Shown here piece after piece: positions 1 to 12,611 of a stretch of DNA of 64,000 bases. Numbering within the stretch: the stretch's first letter is position 1; each line of letters opens with the position of its first letter. Source of the DNA: Seison nebaliae (taxonomy: Eukaryota; Rotifera; Pararotatoria; Seisonacea; Seisonidae); NCBI GenBank assembly GCA_023231475.1, contig JALJEE010002021.1:1-64000 (forward strand), read 5' to 3'. Both the position numbers and the translations under genes were made by a program. The notes below the pieces were generated by a model. It saw only the letters and a program-made list of their open reading frames with translations, was not told the origin of the DNA and did no database searches.

Positions 1-919
1 CCTGATAATCTCAAAAATCAAATACGTAGATGCCGTGAACTAATATCCAACGACCAAGGTCGTGAATTCTTAATTTTTATTTATAATTTACCCTATAGGG
101 ATTTACATTTACAATAAAAAAAAAAAAAATAAAAAAAATAATAAACATTAAAATAATAATGCAAACTATTTATTTAAAAAAACTAAAAAAAATTCTCAAA
201 ATAATAAATTCTAAAAAAATAAGCTGCTAAAATTACAGACTCTACCGGAATTAAACATTTGTCTGCAATATATGCAGTACCATTTTTCATTCACTTTCGA
301 AAAACAACGAATAACTTCTTCTTTGTCATAATTAATAGATTAGACTATATTAGACGGACGATAAAAATTTTACTTCATTCTATCATTTGGACACCACTAA
401 CCTAAACCATTAAAAGGTGTTTAATAACGTTTAGTTAGTTTCAGTTTAATAAAGTAGTCATCTCGTCTATAATGAGCTTAACAGAGAATAGTTTCATACC
501 TTCCATTAACACTGATTGAACGAAGATTACTCATAGGGTAATAAGTATACATGTATATGTAGTTATTTGATAAGAGTGCGAGAAATTTTGATATTGGGTG
601 TTTATATGTTGAAAGAATTATAATTGTGATAAAAATTACTGTTGAATGGTCTCGTTTAAGAGGAGATTGAGGAAGGAAGGAAAGAATAGAATTGACTAAG
701 AAAGTTTAATAAATTTCAAAGATATAGAGTTTTTTGAGGAATTGACATATAATATAATTTAAAAAAGTTTCTCCAATTATCCATAAAACACGCAAATAGT
801 TCGACGTCTTACAAAAAATTATTCTTTTTTATGCATCGATAATTAACGAAAAAAAACAAATAAAATGTTATTTAGAGAAATCAATTAATTCTTCTCTTTT
901 CTGATACTCTTCAAAGAAA
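1..919. other. Intergenic/3' flank, no gene seen
   Basis: AT-rich sequence downstream of the minus-strand kinase stop at 920. I see no coding exon, RNA gene or repeat unit that I can support here, only short A and T runs around 113-135. Confidence 0.6.
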
Positions 920-3900
920 TTAGTTTGAAGTTGTTGGAATATCATTTGTTTGTATCGTCCAATTGACAGGTTGGGATGATGTGAGGTTATCGACACGACT
1001 TTCAGCGTCGAAGAATTCTTGATTACCAGGACTTTCACTTCTCTCGTGTTGGATTGACCTAGAAATATTGTCGTAATTGTCTTCTTCTTCATCACTGGCA
1101 CTAGTTTTCCTTTGGCTTGTTGGAATTTCTTTCTGATTCGAGTTCTGCGACAAAGTTATTGTCGAAGTGTTGATGTTATTCGTACTAGATAATGTACTTT
1201 CATCATTCGGATTTGATTCAATGTTGATGGAGGATGTGATTATGAATGACGGTTGTGTACCGTTCGACGTGCTCGGTTTCCTGTTCGTCTGAGGGAGAAT
1301 GAGAGTGTAACTAGTTTCATTCTCTTTATTATTATCATTATCTGACGGTGTCAATGTTGAGGCGCTTGACTTCGTTACAGATGTCGTCGTTGTGATAACC
1401 GGAGTGTGAGAAATGGTAACCAAATTCGAACGATCACCATTAGAATTGGGGGCGGTGGAGGAAGTGGTCGATTGACCGTGCTGTTTATATTGCTCGTAAG
1501 CTTGTAATACATTATTTAAATTTAAAGAATTATTTTTTGGAGCATTACCAATGGAAATAGATGCATGACTGATGGTTGGAGACGAAGTCACCGTCGGATT
1601 TGTGGTATTGGACGAAACAGTAGCAAGTGATTCACGAGCAGTAGAAATGAATTCACATTTGGAAAATTTATCCAGAGAAGAATTTGAATTTTTCTCTTCG
1701 TTATCTTTCGATCGATTATTGAGTTGTTCAGTTGATTTCATTTTCTTAAAGGAATTCTTCTCGTTCTTTCCAATTCCTTCCAAACTTTTCTGCTGAATTA
1801 ACAAATTGTATCTCTGATGAGGTAATTGACAACGTGACGAATTGACACCTGATGGTACAATAGTTGCTGTACTTGTAATTGATTGTTGTTGTTGGTCTTG
1901 TTGTTGATTATTATTTGTCGATGTTGACGAATGTTTTGTGTTTTCAACAACTGTCGGATTAGTCACTGTCGTTGAATTGGCTGTATTGATGGATGATGTA
2001 TGAATTTCTTTCGTCTTCTTTTTATCTTTCTCATCTGATTGTTTCGAAAGATATTTATTCGAATTTAACGGTGAATTCTTATATCTTCTTTTTCCATAGG
2101 AATGTTTCCTTTCTAAACTGCTGGGAGCGACATCGTGACTCTTTTCTCCTTCATCATTCTTCTTTTCATTCTCTATTTTCTCCTTATTATGAGCTCGACC
2201 ATTAGCTGCTATCGAATTGATCTTATGATTTGATTTGTCATTTTCTGAATGACGTTTATATCGATCGAATGATGTACTTATTGTCTGATGTCGTCCTTTC
2301 ATATAAGAACGGTTACTGAAATGAGCTGATCGATCGAATGATTTATCTAATCTTGGATCTCCATCAATTCTTTGATCATCAGGAATTGCGTTAAAGAAGT
2401 TGTGAGCTAATGCTTGAGTTAAAGTTATTCGTCTTTGTTGATCATATTCCAACATCTAAAAATATTATAAGAAAAGAAATAATAAATCAAATTTAACTAA
2501 TGATATCAAATCGAATAATTGACGGTGATCTTCATCATTCACTTGCATGTACCGTCTCAACGGTTTACAATTACTTCTCACATATTTCCCATTACTACTA
2601 CGCTCATCCCAGTCCAGGTGTCCGTTCCAGAAATATTTTGTTTTCTTCGATTTCTTTACCATTCGGTATGGTATCGGTCCCAGAATTCTCTCCATCATTG
2701 CCAGATGTTCTTTATTATCATGTGTCTAATATTAATTGGAAATGATATTTGAAAAATTATAAAAATCTCACTTGGAATAATGTGTATCCGACATATAATT
2801 CGAATAGAATACATCCGATACTCCAAACATCACAAGCTTGATCCCAACCAATTTCTAATTAAACAAAATTTGAAAAATTCTATTAAGCCTAAAATTTTAT
2901 ATGATAAATCCAACCTAATAATACTTCTGGTGCTCGATAATGTCTCGTACTGACAACTGTAGAATGATGTTCCCAATCGAAAGTGGCGGAACCGAAATCG
3001 ATTACTCGAATATCTGTATTCCTGATCGTTCTTTCTTCACGTTTCTTGAAGAAAAATTAAAAATAATTTTTTTTTGATTTTTAAAAAAATTAAACTTTCT
3101 TATGATCATATTTCACATCATAATTAGAAGAAAGAAATAATATATTCTCCGGTTTCAAATCCGTATGTGTCAAATCACAACTATGCATAAATTTCACAGC
3201 GGCACATAATTGATAAGCCATGTGACGTACTTGTTCGAGAGAATATGGTGAATAACTATTCTCTTTCTAAAAATGTCAATTCAAATTATGAAATTAAACA
3301 ATTATTTTATAAAATTATTATGAATAAATTTAACTAGAAAATCAAAGACACTCAATCCCAACATGGGAAATGCGATACATGTATGTCCATGGAAATCGAA
3401 CCAATCAATCATCGAGACACATAAACTGAAATAAATGAAAAGATATCGAGTCAATTTACTTTTAAAAAGTCACCACTAACAATTTACCTTCCGGATCTTT
3501 ATTCTGTAAACTTTTCAGAACATTAATTTCCAATTTTGCGGCTTCTCGATATTTATCCACATTCTTGATAATTTTCAAAGCAATCTTCTGCTTATCATTT
3601 CTCCTACAATACAAATTAAGAAAAAGAACATTATTATTAATATATCAAGAAATATTATTAACTTTTTCAGATCGACAACTTCAACAACTTTACCGAATGT
3701 ACCTTCACCAAGAGTTCGTCTAATTTCATCTATAGAAACGAAAAAAAGAATAATGATGGGGAAAAGACAAATTGAATTAACATCGTGAATGTAAAACGTC
3801 ACCGGGGGCATATATCAGATGTCCTTCTTCATCGTCACGAATATTGAGTTTATGTTGAGGTTTCTTATATCTCAGATCGTCATGATTCTTGTGGTCATGA

Positions 3901-4005
3901 GCTTTCGTCGGTACATTGTCAGATGGAAGAACATTATCTTGATGAAGATGTTGAGCAGTACGGACACCGATGGTTGAAGGAAATAGACGGTTATCCTTCT
4001 TCTTT
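920..4005 (-). CDS. Doa: LAMMER/CLK dual-specificity protein kinase (Doa-like)
   Basis: Nine exons with consistent phases: 4005-3782, 3729-3663, 3603-3481, 3425-3335, 3266-3096, 3044-2915, 2854-2772, 2725-2498 and 2455-920. The reading frame is open at its 5' end, so an upstream exon is missing from this model. Visible in order: [13 protein letters not shown] leading into the kinase domain, the glycine loop [10 protein letters not shown], the ATP-binding lysine in IALKIIKN, the catalytic loop [19 protein letters not shown], the APE motif, CDVWSIGCI and the family signature [15 protein letters not shown]/Doa kinases phosphorylate SR splicing factors in the nucleus. The domain ends near 2400 ([20 protein letters not shown]). 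Unlike vertebrate CLKs, which stop soon after, this protein continues for almost 500 Ser/Thr/Asn-rich residues to the stop at 920. The family call is very secure; the orthologue name is inferred. Confidence 0.93.
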
Positions 4006-4344
4006 CTAAAAAAAGAAAATTTATAAAAGTTTTAGAAACTTCAATTTTTTTCAATATTTTTTTTTGTTGTTGAGACAATAATAATGAAAACAAGATTAAT
4101 TCAATTAGATAATGGAGATGTTCACCGAAAAAATTTCAAAGGAAATTAGTGGAATCTAAAAAAATGAATGATGTTCTCATAAAAAATGTGGTTAAATAAG
4201 CGGTGAAAATGATCAAGTGTCAAATTAAATAGTCAACAATTCTCCCATTACTATAGGAGATGTGGAAGGAAAGCACAATTAAAAAAGAGAAATTTTTTAA
4301 GGATTTCAATCAACTTTATCAGATTGGTCACGCCTTAATAAATA

Positions 4345-5930
4345 TCAGAACTGATTAGCTGTCATTCCACCATGGAAATCTGACGATTCGTCAATATTAT
4401 CGACATGTGTTCTCATTAAATCAGTAGCCGCAGTCGCGGTTGCTGGAAAATTTGATTTATTCTCATTTGGATGATGATGATGATGATAATGATGGAGAAC
4501 GTCATAATCACGATTTGAATATAAAGTTCCATAATTCGATGTGGTAGCAGATTGGAGAGGAGAGTCTGATGATTGTATTGTGTTATCTTGACTAAGTAGA
4601 TTCTCTAAACGATTAACTATGGCTAATGGCTCAGTTCGATGAGTAGTCGTTCGATAGGAATCTCCATTCTCTAAATGACCATTTCGTGCAGCTTCTCTTT
4701 TTGGTGCATATTTTTTTAGACGACGGAGAATTGCTGGATGTTGACTCGTTCCACCACCACGTTTAGTCACCGGTGTTTTCTCCGGTGTAATATATTTCGA
4801 TGTAGTATTATAAGTGGATGTATCGAGATAAGAATCGTTTGGTATGATTCGTGAAGTTAATGCTCGTCGATTGGAAGAATAATCAGTTTCATTTTTATAA
4901 TTTCGATTATTTGTTGATGGTGATCGATTATTATTCGTTTCCTTCCCCGAAAATATCGATCCAGCTCCATAAAAAGTGCTCTGAAATCTCTTTTTCAATT
5001 GTCGGGGACGTGTAATCTGTGTCCAAATGGGCGCAATTGATCGTGCACTAATTCGTGCAATTTGCGACGGTTTCTGCGCAACACCATACGATGAGAGCCA
5101 TGACGGTTTCTCTCCCGTTGTTGATGAAGTGGAGGGGGTGATGGTGGAAGAGGAGATTGGGATACGATTACCTGATGGTCCCATTCGAGTACGATATTTA
5201 TAATTACATGTACGTATCGGTTGATGGATATCATTCGGTCGGAGATGACTATAAGTTTTGGATGATGTAATTCCTGAAGAACTAATTGAAAATGGTGATG
5301 ATGATTCACCATCATTCATTCTTGAATGATCAGTCAATCCATTGGAAGTTATGGCACAAGTTGCACGTCTTGATAAGTCATTATCCGTTCCATTTGTTGA
5401 ATGATCATTGTAATGATTTTTCAAATGTAAATCATTATTCGTTTTCCCATGTAATCTGGTTCGTCGATGATAATTCTCTTTTTCCGTTTCATTCGATAAT
5501 TGAGTATTTGTATTTGGATAATAATTAGTATCACTAGCTGTTGTGTAATGATTAAGATGACGCGAGAAGCTTGTTCCTGATAAGCGATTATTGTCGTCGT
5601 TAGATTGATATCGATCATCATTCGAAGTAGCATCATGTAACGGATTATTTTGAATTGATATTGTCGTCGAATTACTATTCTTCAAAATACTATTCAATGG
5701 TTTCGATGCCATTCTGGGTGAAGTGTAATTTGTGGAATTGATAAATTTAGTTTTGTCCAATTTCCCTGCAGATTGGTCAGATGAAAAATTCAATTTCGTT
5801 CGACGTGACTCGATTCGAGGAGAAATGATAACTGATGATGATGAAATGAAATTCTTCGAATCACCATTATCATATATGGAATTCGAACGACTACGATTTC
5901 TCACAATTTTTGATTGTTTCAATTCAACTC
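4345..5930 (-). CDS. Disordered Ser/Asn/Arg-rich coding exon or gene
   Basis: An open frame of about 525 codons on the kinase strand, rich in Ser, Asn, Arg and His, with no domain I recognise. The frame opens at a TTG after an upstream stop, so it is either an internal exon entered through a splice acceptor near 5930 or it starts at an internal ATG such as MASKPLNSILK near 5710. A short better-ordered stretch lies around PSWLSSYGVAQKPSQIARIS, and a His run comes near the C-terminus. Its stop lies about 340 bp upstream of the first resolved kinase exon. It may be a kinase 5' exon, as in long Drosophila Doa isoforms, or an independent gene. Coding status is supported mainly by its length in AT-rich DNA and by codon use (CGA, TCG) like its neighbours. 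Confidence 0.5.
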
Positions 5931-7048
5931 ATTATTCTCGTGCACATTATGTGCACTACTCTAATTCTTATGAATAATATCGAATAAATTTGAATAATGT
6001 TCAATTTTTTTGGGAATTACTTTCAAATTTATCAGTTTCTTTTCTTTGATTAATTTAGCGATTGTTCAGATGTTCTTTTTTGGAGAAACGGAAGAACGCT
6101 TTCTTCAAAATAAATTTCTTTACAAGTGATTCTACTTCACAATTATCAGCAGATAATCAATCGATATGCTCACAAAATTCCTCACTCATAAGATTATTAA
6201 AGAAATGGAATAATTTCTTATTTATTTCTTTCTTTTTTTTTTCGAATAAAAAACAATAATTATTGGAGTAAAAAACCGTTTTCTTTATCGTAATCAATGG
6301 ATATTTCGTATTTAAATTATTTAATATGAAGACGAATTGATGGAAATAATTATTATTATTTTTAATGCATCCGATTAACAATTAATAAATTTGAAGATCA
6401 TCCAATTCCATCTCAAACACATTTCTCACATGGAAGAGAGATCTTCTTTCTGGAAGAATATTTCCTCAATCATCGAACGAAATGAGGAATTGAATGGAAG
6501 AGAAGAATCAGGATAAAGAGGATGCAGGGAGAGACATGACATCAGCGAATGAGAGATTCATTATTAAAATTACAGCTGCCATTCATCAATATATCTTTCC
6601 AGTCATTCCAATTGATTATGAGAATGAAAAAGAACATTGATATACTTCCAATATTTTCTTCTTCTTCTTCAGCTATTATTATTAGCGATCATATTATATG
6701 ATGACGATGAATGATGTGTTACTTGAAGAAAATGGAAATAACATTCGAAAGGAAAGTGCAAAGGAATTTTTTTTCAGATAAAAATAATTGATTTCTTCCC
6801 CCCCACATTATATCTCAAACGGATTTATTAAATACGAATATTATTTTTTTTGTAAAAGTAACGATGGAGTAAAGGACGGGGATGGTAAAGCAGGAGGCGT
6901 TCAAATCTATAATATTATCATTCATTAAAATTCTTCTAAATTATTTAGTAGAGGAGAAGTTAGATTCATTGCTCCCCCTCTGAACTCATCATTTCATCAA
7001 TTCATATCGTTCATAAACGAATATTATAAGCGCATTTATACTACTCCA

Positions 7049-7090
7049 ACACACACACATACACACACATACACACACATACACACACAC
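7049..7090. repeat. (CA)n microsatellite, interrupted
   Basis: CA repeats broken at regular intervals by T (acacacacat units), ending in a pure ACAC run at 7081-7090. Likely length-polymorphic. Confidence 0.9.
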
Positions 7091-7246
7091 GAACACAAAG
7101 AGATTACTCAGCAAAAGAAAATTATAAATGAAAAATTCATCATCATATCTTTATGGAATTGTATGTGTATTGTGAAGAAGAAGAACAGCAGCAACGGTAT
7201 CGGCATAAAAGTTCGTTCTCTTTCTCATTCGACAAATGAGATCTAT

Positions 7247-7267
7247 CTCTCTCTCTCTCTCTCTCTC
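7247..7267. repeat. (CT)n microsatellite
   Basis: About ten CT units in non-coding DNA. Confidence 0.85.
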
Positions 7268-7485
7268 ATTCGAAATTGGAATGTGTTGGGGGAAAATTGA
7301 GATTGGTGCGAGGAGAGTAACTGATTAACAGAATATACTGAAAATAAAAGGAACTCCTTTCCACCACACCAGAACACAACCACATTTGAAACTCAAATAA
7401 ATGGAACAAATGCTGAATTGATCGATGTTATTATATGGAATGTTGAATAAGTAGAAGAGTGCAGTTGCACAACATCAATTTGGCC

Positions 7486-10400
7486 TTATCTATCATCGAT
7501 AATTATTTGTTTAATAAAAACAAACCGATCCACGCACCCGTCAACGATGATTTGAATATAATGTAATTCAATAAAAAAAACTTTTTCGAATTTGAAAAAA
7601 TAAATGATTAGAAACGAGATGTCCGCTATATTCAGAAGGAGATGCTTCGAGCCAAACCATATTAATTCCATCACCAGCAAAATTAATATTAGATGGAATT
7701 TGTCGTTTGAAAAGGGGACTGAATGAAGATAAGAAGAAAGGAATGAATACTTTCGACGATAGTCCATCGTTGAATAGAATATGTCATTAGTTTGCCGATT
7801 AGGACGTAGCAATGTTGATGGTGTTTGTGTAAGTGGAATGGTAATTGTCGATTTGGGAATATGTGAATTGGAAAGATCAAAATTATTCGATTTAAATTGC
7901 ATTAAATGCTTCTTACTTTTCGATCGTTTCAATTTATTATTGTTGTTGTTATTATTCGATTTCACGAAGTGACAATTATCATTTTTGATGGTTGATGGAA
8001 TTTGATGCAGTTTATTTGCATTAGTTGAAGAATAAATAATTTGTTTCTGACAATGACCATTTAATTTCTTAATATTCGTTAATGGATTATGATGTTCAGT
8101 CACTATCGGTTTGACGTTCTCTTTATTATTATTATTATTGAGGTCAGGAACTTTTGAATTATTTTCCAAATATTTTTTCACAAATAATTCCTGATAAAAA
8201 TTTTTCGAAGTATTCTTCGATTTTTTCGATTTACGATTTAGTGTTTCCGTTGTCGATGACGGTTGACCGATTGATGAGTTCAATTTTTTATTCGAATCAT
8301 TCTTGGTTGAATGAGCAACAATCGACGACTTAATCGTTTTACTTCGTTTCGATGGAACTTTAACGATAATTGTCGATTTTTTTGTTCGTTTATTATTTGT
8401 TGATTCAAATTCCTTTTTTGATATGACCACTTTTTGTTGTTGTTGTTGATTATTTGCTAATTGGATATTTTGATAATTGCTATTCTCAATCAACTTCATT
8501 CGAGGTAAGGTCATAATATTCATTGGAACATTAATATATTCAGTGATATTCTTCTTTCTCTTCTCTTTCAATTTCAACGAATGAGTATCATAAACATTTG
8601 AATTTAATGGTTTCCGATTTGTCAGCGAACCATTGGAGAAGATGTTGGAATAATTAGATGGATTATTTACTTCACTAATTCCATCAACATTAATAGAATT
8701 TATATAAATATGTTTCATTCTTTGTCGTTTATAATCGATGTTATTACGATGACGATCAGATACTGATGGAATATTATAATAATCATTTTGATGATATCGA
8801 CTTGATGAAAATGGTTTCCGTCGATTCATCGAACTTGATGAGAATTGAATGAGAGAATTCGAATCATTATTTTCCATATAATGATTATGATTAATGTTGT
8901 TGTTGTTGTTTGTGGTGGTTGTGGTATGAGTGAAATTGAGAGGATTATAAATCATCTTATTATTCGAATGATGATTCTGAGAATGAAGAAAATTAACGTT
9001 ACTAATTAATGAATGATCACTCGAATAATATTGTTTTCTTTGTGAATGACGATAGGAATTATATCCAGTTCGATATTCATCCATATTCGATCGATAATAA
9101 CTGTTGTTGTTTGTTGTGGTGGTGGTGGATGTGATTGGTAAAGTTAAATAGTTCAACATATCATATTCTGATAAGTTGTTCTGATGGGAGAGTGTTGATG
9201 ATAAGTTGAATCGTGTCATTTTGGAGGAGGATGATATTGATGAGATCGAATCCACCAACTCAGATGTTGTCGTTGTCGTCAACAATCGTGACAAGGAACA
9301 CGTCAACGTAGTAGTCGACGAGGTCGTCCGATTTGGAGATTGTGAGAATGCTATCAATGAATACGTCGACAAGTAAGAGGAGGGGAGAGAGGTTTGTTGC
9401 ACCGCAACTGTTGAGGAGGATGATGGTGATGAGATCGAAGTTGATAATGACGATATTACGTTATTCGCTTTATTAACTGCTTTCACTGTTGACCGATACG
9501 ATCTATTTTGATTGATATACGGTAAGATTGTCGTATTATTATGTTTGATGGTGATATGATTGTTATTGTTGTTATTGTTATTGTTGGTGGTGGTGGTGGT
9601 GGTGGTGGTAAAGGAACGTGTTGACGACAGATATGATGGTGTATGTCTCGCTGTTGTCAATAATTTGGTGTTTGAAGACAATGACGTTATCGACCTTATG
9701 TTCCCGTCGTTGATGGAGTGTGTATTGTACGTGGAGATGACAGATGAAGTTAATGAAGATGTCGATGAATATAATCCGATTTTCTTCTTCGAACTGATTG
9801 CTCCGAAGGAAGTGGTCGTACTTACGCAATCTGTTTGATTGGCCCTCGTTGTACTACTACTATTTGTCACCTTCTCACTATTTGTATCTAACGATGTTGT
9901 TAATGTTTGTTTAATTAGCTGATAATTATGTGAAGAATCAATGAAATGATCGTTTACGCCCCATCGATACATACCTAATCGATTACCATTCGTCATATTA
10001 CGTTGTGAGTTTGTACGATATTTCGTGTTATTATTATTCTTCAATTTCAATTTACTCTCCTGCAAATCCATCATCCGTCTCTTCAAATCACTCTCATTGA
10101 CATTTGTTCGTTCAATCAATTTTCTCTTCTCATTATCATCATTTCGATTGGAGACATTATAATTAGACATTAATCCCACATTATTTAACGACGGCAAATT
10201 CTTCAAATTTTCCTCCTTCAACTGATTAAGCGAATCCGTAAAATCTTTTTTGCTCTCCATCTTCATCGATTCCTGAACAGCGGTTGTCGTTTTTCCATTT
10301 TCTTCCAAATCATTTATCCATTTTTCAAAAATGGTTATTGGAGGATCTTTCATCTGATTGACTGATTTTTTAAAAGCATTTTCCGATATAACATTATTCG

Positions 10401-11223
10401 TCAATTTCGGATAAAGATGACGATTATTCTTATTTTCGATATTCACATAAATCTCTTCATTCCTTTGCCATTTGGCGGGTAAGGTTGATTGGGACGAATA
10501 AAGATTTCCATGACTTCTCACTTTCCCATTGAAATTAATTTCAGCACTTCGAAAATTATTTGAATAAATACTGGAATTATTATTATTCATATTCCGATTT
10601 ATGGTCGTGTTCTTTGTAGTGACGAGATTGGAAAGTTTCGGGAGATTCACGTACGTTTTTCGATTGCCGAACGTCGTCGACTTTTCAAGATAATTCTCCA
10701 AATTTTTCGCTTCATAATTCGTCATTACATTCTTGACGTTGTCGTGAGGATTATTGAATGAAGCAATGTGTAGACATTTCAATGATCCATGATGTTCTAA
10801 TCTGTCGTTGTTGGATTGTTTGTTTTCTTTCCCTTCACAATTCGATGAAGATTTCCCAACATAATTTGTCAACTGTTCAAAAATGTTCAAATTGTTTTCC
10901 ACTAATGACGATGATGAACTGAACAAATCATTCATTAACGTCCGTTTCCTCCCATCTGATGATGATTGATGATATCGTTCGATGTCTTTCTTCTTATCAT
11001 CATCTCCGTATGAACTCTTACTACCATTCGATGGTTGTGGTGGTGGTGGTGGTTTTGGTACAAACGTCGAAACGGAATCATACACTTTTCCCCTCCTCCT
11101 TCTCCTCATCATTGTCGATGACGTTCCACAATGCGATTTCAACAAATTCGAATTACAATTATTACGATTTTCATTGAATCCAATATTGGATATTGAATAG
11201 AATTGTCGTTTCTTTTCCATCAT
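7486..11223 (-). CDS. Very long low-complexity Asn/Ser/Thr-rich protein
   Basis: One open frame of 1,245 codons with a true ATG (MMEKKRQFYS). I recognise no domain. It contains Pro, Thr, Asn and Ser homopolymers, for example a Thr run followed by an Asn run near 9560-9610, and Lys-rich patches such as SKRSKTIKSS. The last 60 or so residues turn abruptly hydrophobic and Phe/Ile-rich (FFKFEKVFFIELHYIQII). This looks like read-through into an intron or UTR, so the true 3' end is probably spliced near 7700-7500. A frame this long with no stop in AT-rich DNA is almost certainly coding. It lies between other disordered minus-strand blocks and could belong to the kinase locus or be an independent fast-evolving gene. 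Confidence 0.7.
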   Translation of the reverse strand: MMEKKRQFYSISNIGFNENRNNCNSNLLKSHCGTSSTMMRRRRRGKVYDSVSTFVPKPPPPPQPSNGSKSSYGDDDKKKDIERYHQSSSDGRKRTLMNDLFSSSSSLVENNLNIFEQLTNYVGKSSSNCEGKENKQSNNDRLEHHGSLKCLHIASFNNPHDNVKNVMTNYEAKNLENYLEKSTTFGNRKTYVNLPKLSNLVTTKNTTINRNMNNNNSSIYSNNFRSAEINFNGKVRSHGNLYSSQSTLPAKWQRNEEIYVNIENKNNRHLYPKLTNNVISENAFKKSVNQMKDPPITIFEKWINDLEENGKTTTAVQESMKMESKKDFTDSLNQLKEENLKNLPSLNNVGLMSNYNVSNRNDDNEKRKLIERTNVNESDLKRRMMDLQESKLKLKNNNNTKYRTNSQRNMTNGNRLGMYRWGVNDHFIDSSHNYQLIKQTLTTSLDTNSEKVTNSSSTTRANQTDCVSTTTSFGAISSKKKIGLYSSTSSLTSSVISTYNTHSINDGNIRSITSLSSNTKLLTTARHTPSYLSSTRSFTTTTTTTTNNNNNNNNNHITIKHNNTTILPYINQNRSYRSTVKAVNKANNVISSLSTSISSPSSSSTVAVQQTSLPSSYLSTYSLIAFSQSPNRTTSSTTTLTCSLSRLLTTTTTSELVDSISSISSSSKMTRFNLSSTLSHQNNLSEYDMLNYLTLPITSTTTTTNNNSYYRSNMDEYRTGYNSYRHSQRKQYYSSDHSLISNVNFLHSQNHHSNNKMIYNPLNFTHTTTTTNNNNNINHNHYMENNDSNSLIQFSSSSMNRRKPFSSSRYHQNDYYNIPSVSDRHRNNIDYKRQRMKHIYINSINVDGISEVNNPSNYSNIFSNGSLTNRKPLNSNVYDTHSLKLKEKRKKNITEYINVPMNIMTLPRMKLIENSNYQNIQLANNQQQQQKVVISKKEFESTNNKRTKKSTIIVKVPSKRSKTIKSSIVAHSTKNDSNKKLNSSIGQPSSTTETLNRKSKKSKNTSKNFYQELFVKKYLENNSKVPDLNNNNNKENVKPIVTEHHNPLTNIKKLNGHCQKQIIYSSTNANKLHQIPSTIKNDNCHFVKSNNNNNNNKLKRSKSKKHLMQFKSNNFDLSNSHIPKSTITIPLTQTPSTLLRPNRQTNDIFYSTMDYRRKYSFLSSYLHSVPFSNDKFHLILILLVMELIWFGSKHLLLNIADISFLIIYFFKFEKVFFIELHYIQIIVDGCVDRFVFIKQIIIDDR
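9560..9612. repeat. Trinucleotide repeat (TTG/TTA then GGT) inside a coding exon
   Basis: On the plus strand a run of TTG/TTA triplets is followed by a GGT run. On the coding minus strand this reads as a Thr run (ACC codons) followed by an Asn run, so length changes stay in frame. Confidence 0.85.
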
Positions 11224-11566
11224 TTCACTTTTACAACTTCAAAATCATCCGTTTTTACACACACGCATGCACACGTGAAATATTGGTGATGGTGTGGGGA
11301 TGGTGAGGAAAAATAGATTTTACGAAATAAACGTTTCCTCTTATCCTCAACAATCAGCCTCTGACCAGAAAACGAAAGAAGAAATGACAATTGACTTAAC
11401 GATTTCAAATTTAATCTAACACTATCTTCCCCTCCACCAACCTGCCTAATTAATAGCAAGTGAAAATTGTTTATCTAAATTTCATCATTTCAAATCAAAA
11501 ACAACAATTCTATTGTTCGAATAAGAAAAGGCGAAGAACTGTGACTCGTATAGCGACTAGTCCACT

Positions 11567-11605
<39 letters not shown>

Positions 11606-12611
11606 GAGAGACACACACATTCTTACTATCCGTTTCAAATTAAATATGTTGAGAGCGACATGATCATACTGCAAGAATGATTCGTTGCGGATGAATAGAT
11701 TCGTTTATCAAATACAAATATCGACATAACACAGATATGAATAAAATGAGAAATATGTTAACAACTATCAAATCAATTACTCTTCCTCAATTACCATCAC
11801 GACGGAAAAAAGGAATGAATGTAAATTCCAATCGAATTTTCTAAATATCTCTTTCGATTCGTTCTCATCATTTCAATGAAACTGATCAACAGTTATTCAA
11901 ACTTCTCCACCTCATTCTAACAATGTTAGACGAGACACTTAAACAACTGAAATGAAAAGAAGAGGAATGAGGAAATGAGAAATAATTAGGAGTGTCTTTC
12001 ACAAATGTAGACATCGTGCATCATCTCCCACCACTTGAGAGAGAAAAGGTCAAAATGAGAGAGTTTGAGGAAGGCAGATTGAATTTGACAATTTCTCCCA
12101 TATCTTCTTTTCCATGAACATCGAATAAAAGAAATGAGCATTGAACTAGTTATCATTTCCTCTTCTCCAACTCAAATCAATTCGAATTTGTTTCCATTTA
12201 CAATTACACTTTTTTCTCTAATTATATCAACACGAATTGATAGATATCATCATGACAGATTAAAACCATCATCATTATCATTTCACGAAAAAATTAAAGA
12301 GAATCATCAAAAAAAAAAGATAATAATAATTAAAAAAAAGGTGAACATCTCCATTCCATTCATGAAGAACACTCATATCACTCATCAATTCTCTCTCTCT
12401 CTCTCTCTCGATCGAGAAAGAGAATTATCAATTTGAGATGAACATCTAACCTTTTCGTCAAGTCACATAATGAAAGTTGTTTATTCTTTAATTTCTTTTT
12501 GTCCTCCGATTTATCATTTCGTCTTCCCAACGATAACGATCGATAACGTCGATTAGAAGATTTCGTCTAAGAGAATTTTTTTCAATCAGTTAAATTAAAA
12601 AAAAAAACAAC
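11224..12611. other. Non-coding stretch with microsatellites
   Basis: No supported gene. It contains a (CA)n tract at about 11567-11597 and a (CT)n tract at about 12391-12409. The rest is AT-rich unique sequence between two minus-strand coding blocks. Confidence 0.5.
11567..11597. repeat. (CA)n microsatellite
   Basis: About 15 uninterrupted CA units, followed by short CA/GA stretches. Confidence 0.9.

Larger units (their letters stand above)
5931..7485. other. Non-coding stretch with CA and CT microsatellites
   Basis: No supported gene. It carries a (CA)n-type tract at about 7049-7090, interrupted by CAT, and a (CT)n tract at about 7247-7267. It is either intergenic or a long intron between the two disordered minus-strand coding blocks. 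Confidence 0.5.

Noticed and set aside
3782-3803. Kinase donor GTGACG at 3802
   Set aside because: It keeps phase but removes the conserved GDVLHSRYEI region. The GTTAAT donor at 3781 restores the family sequence exactly.
9560-9838. Plus-strand Leu/Val-run open frame
   Set aside because: Antisense shadow of the Asn/Thr triplet repeat in the minus-strand ORF.
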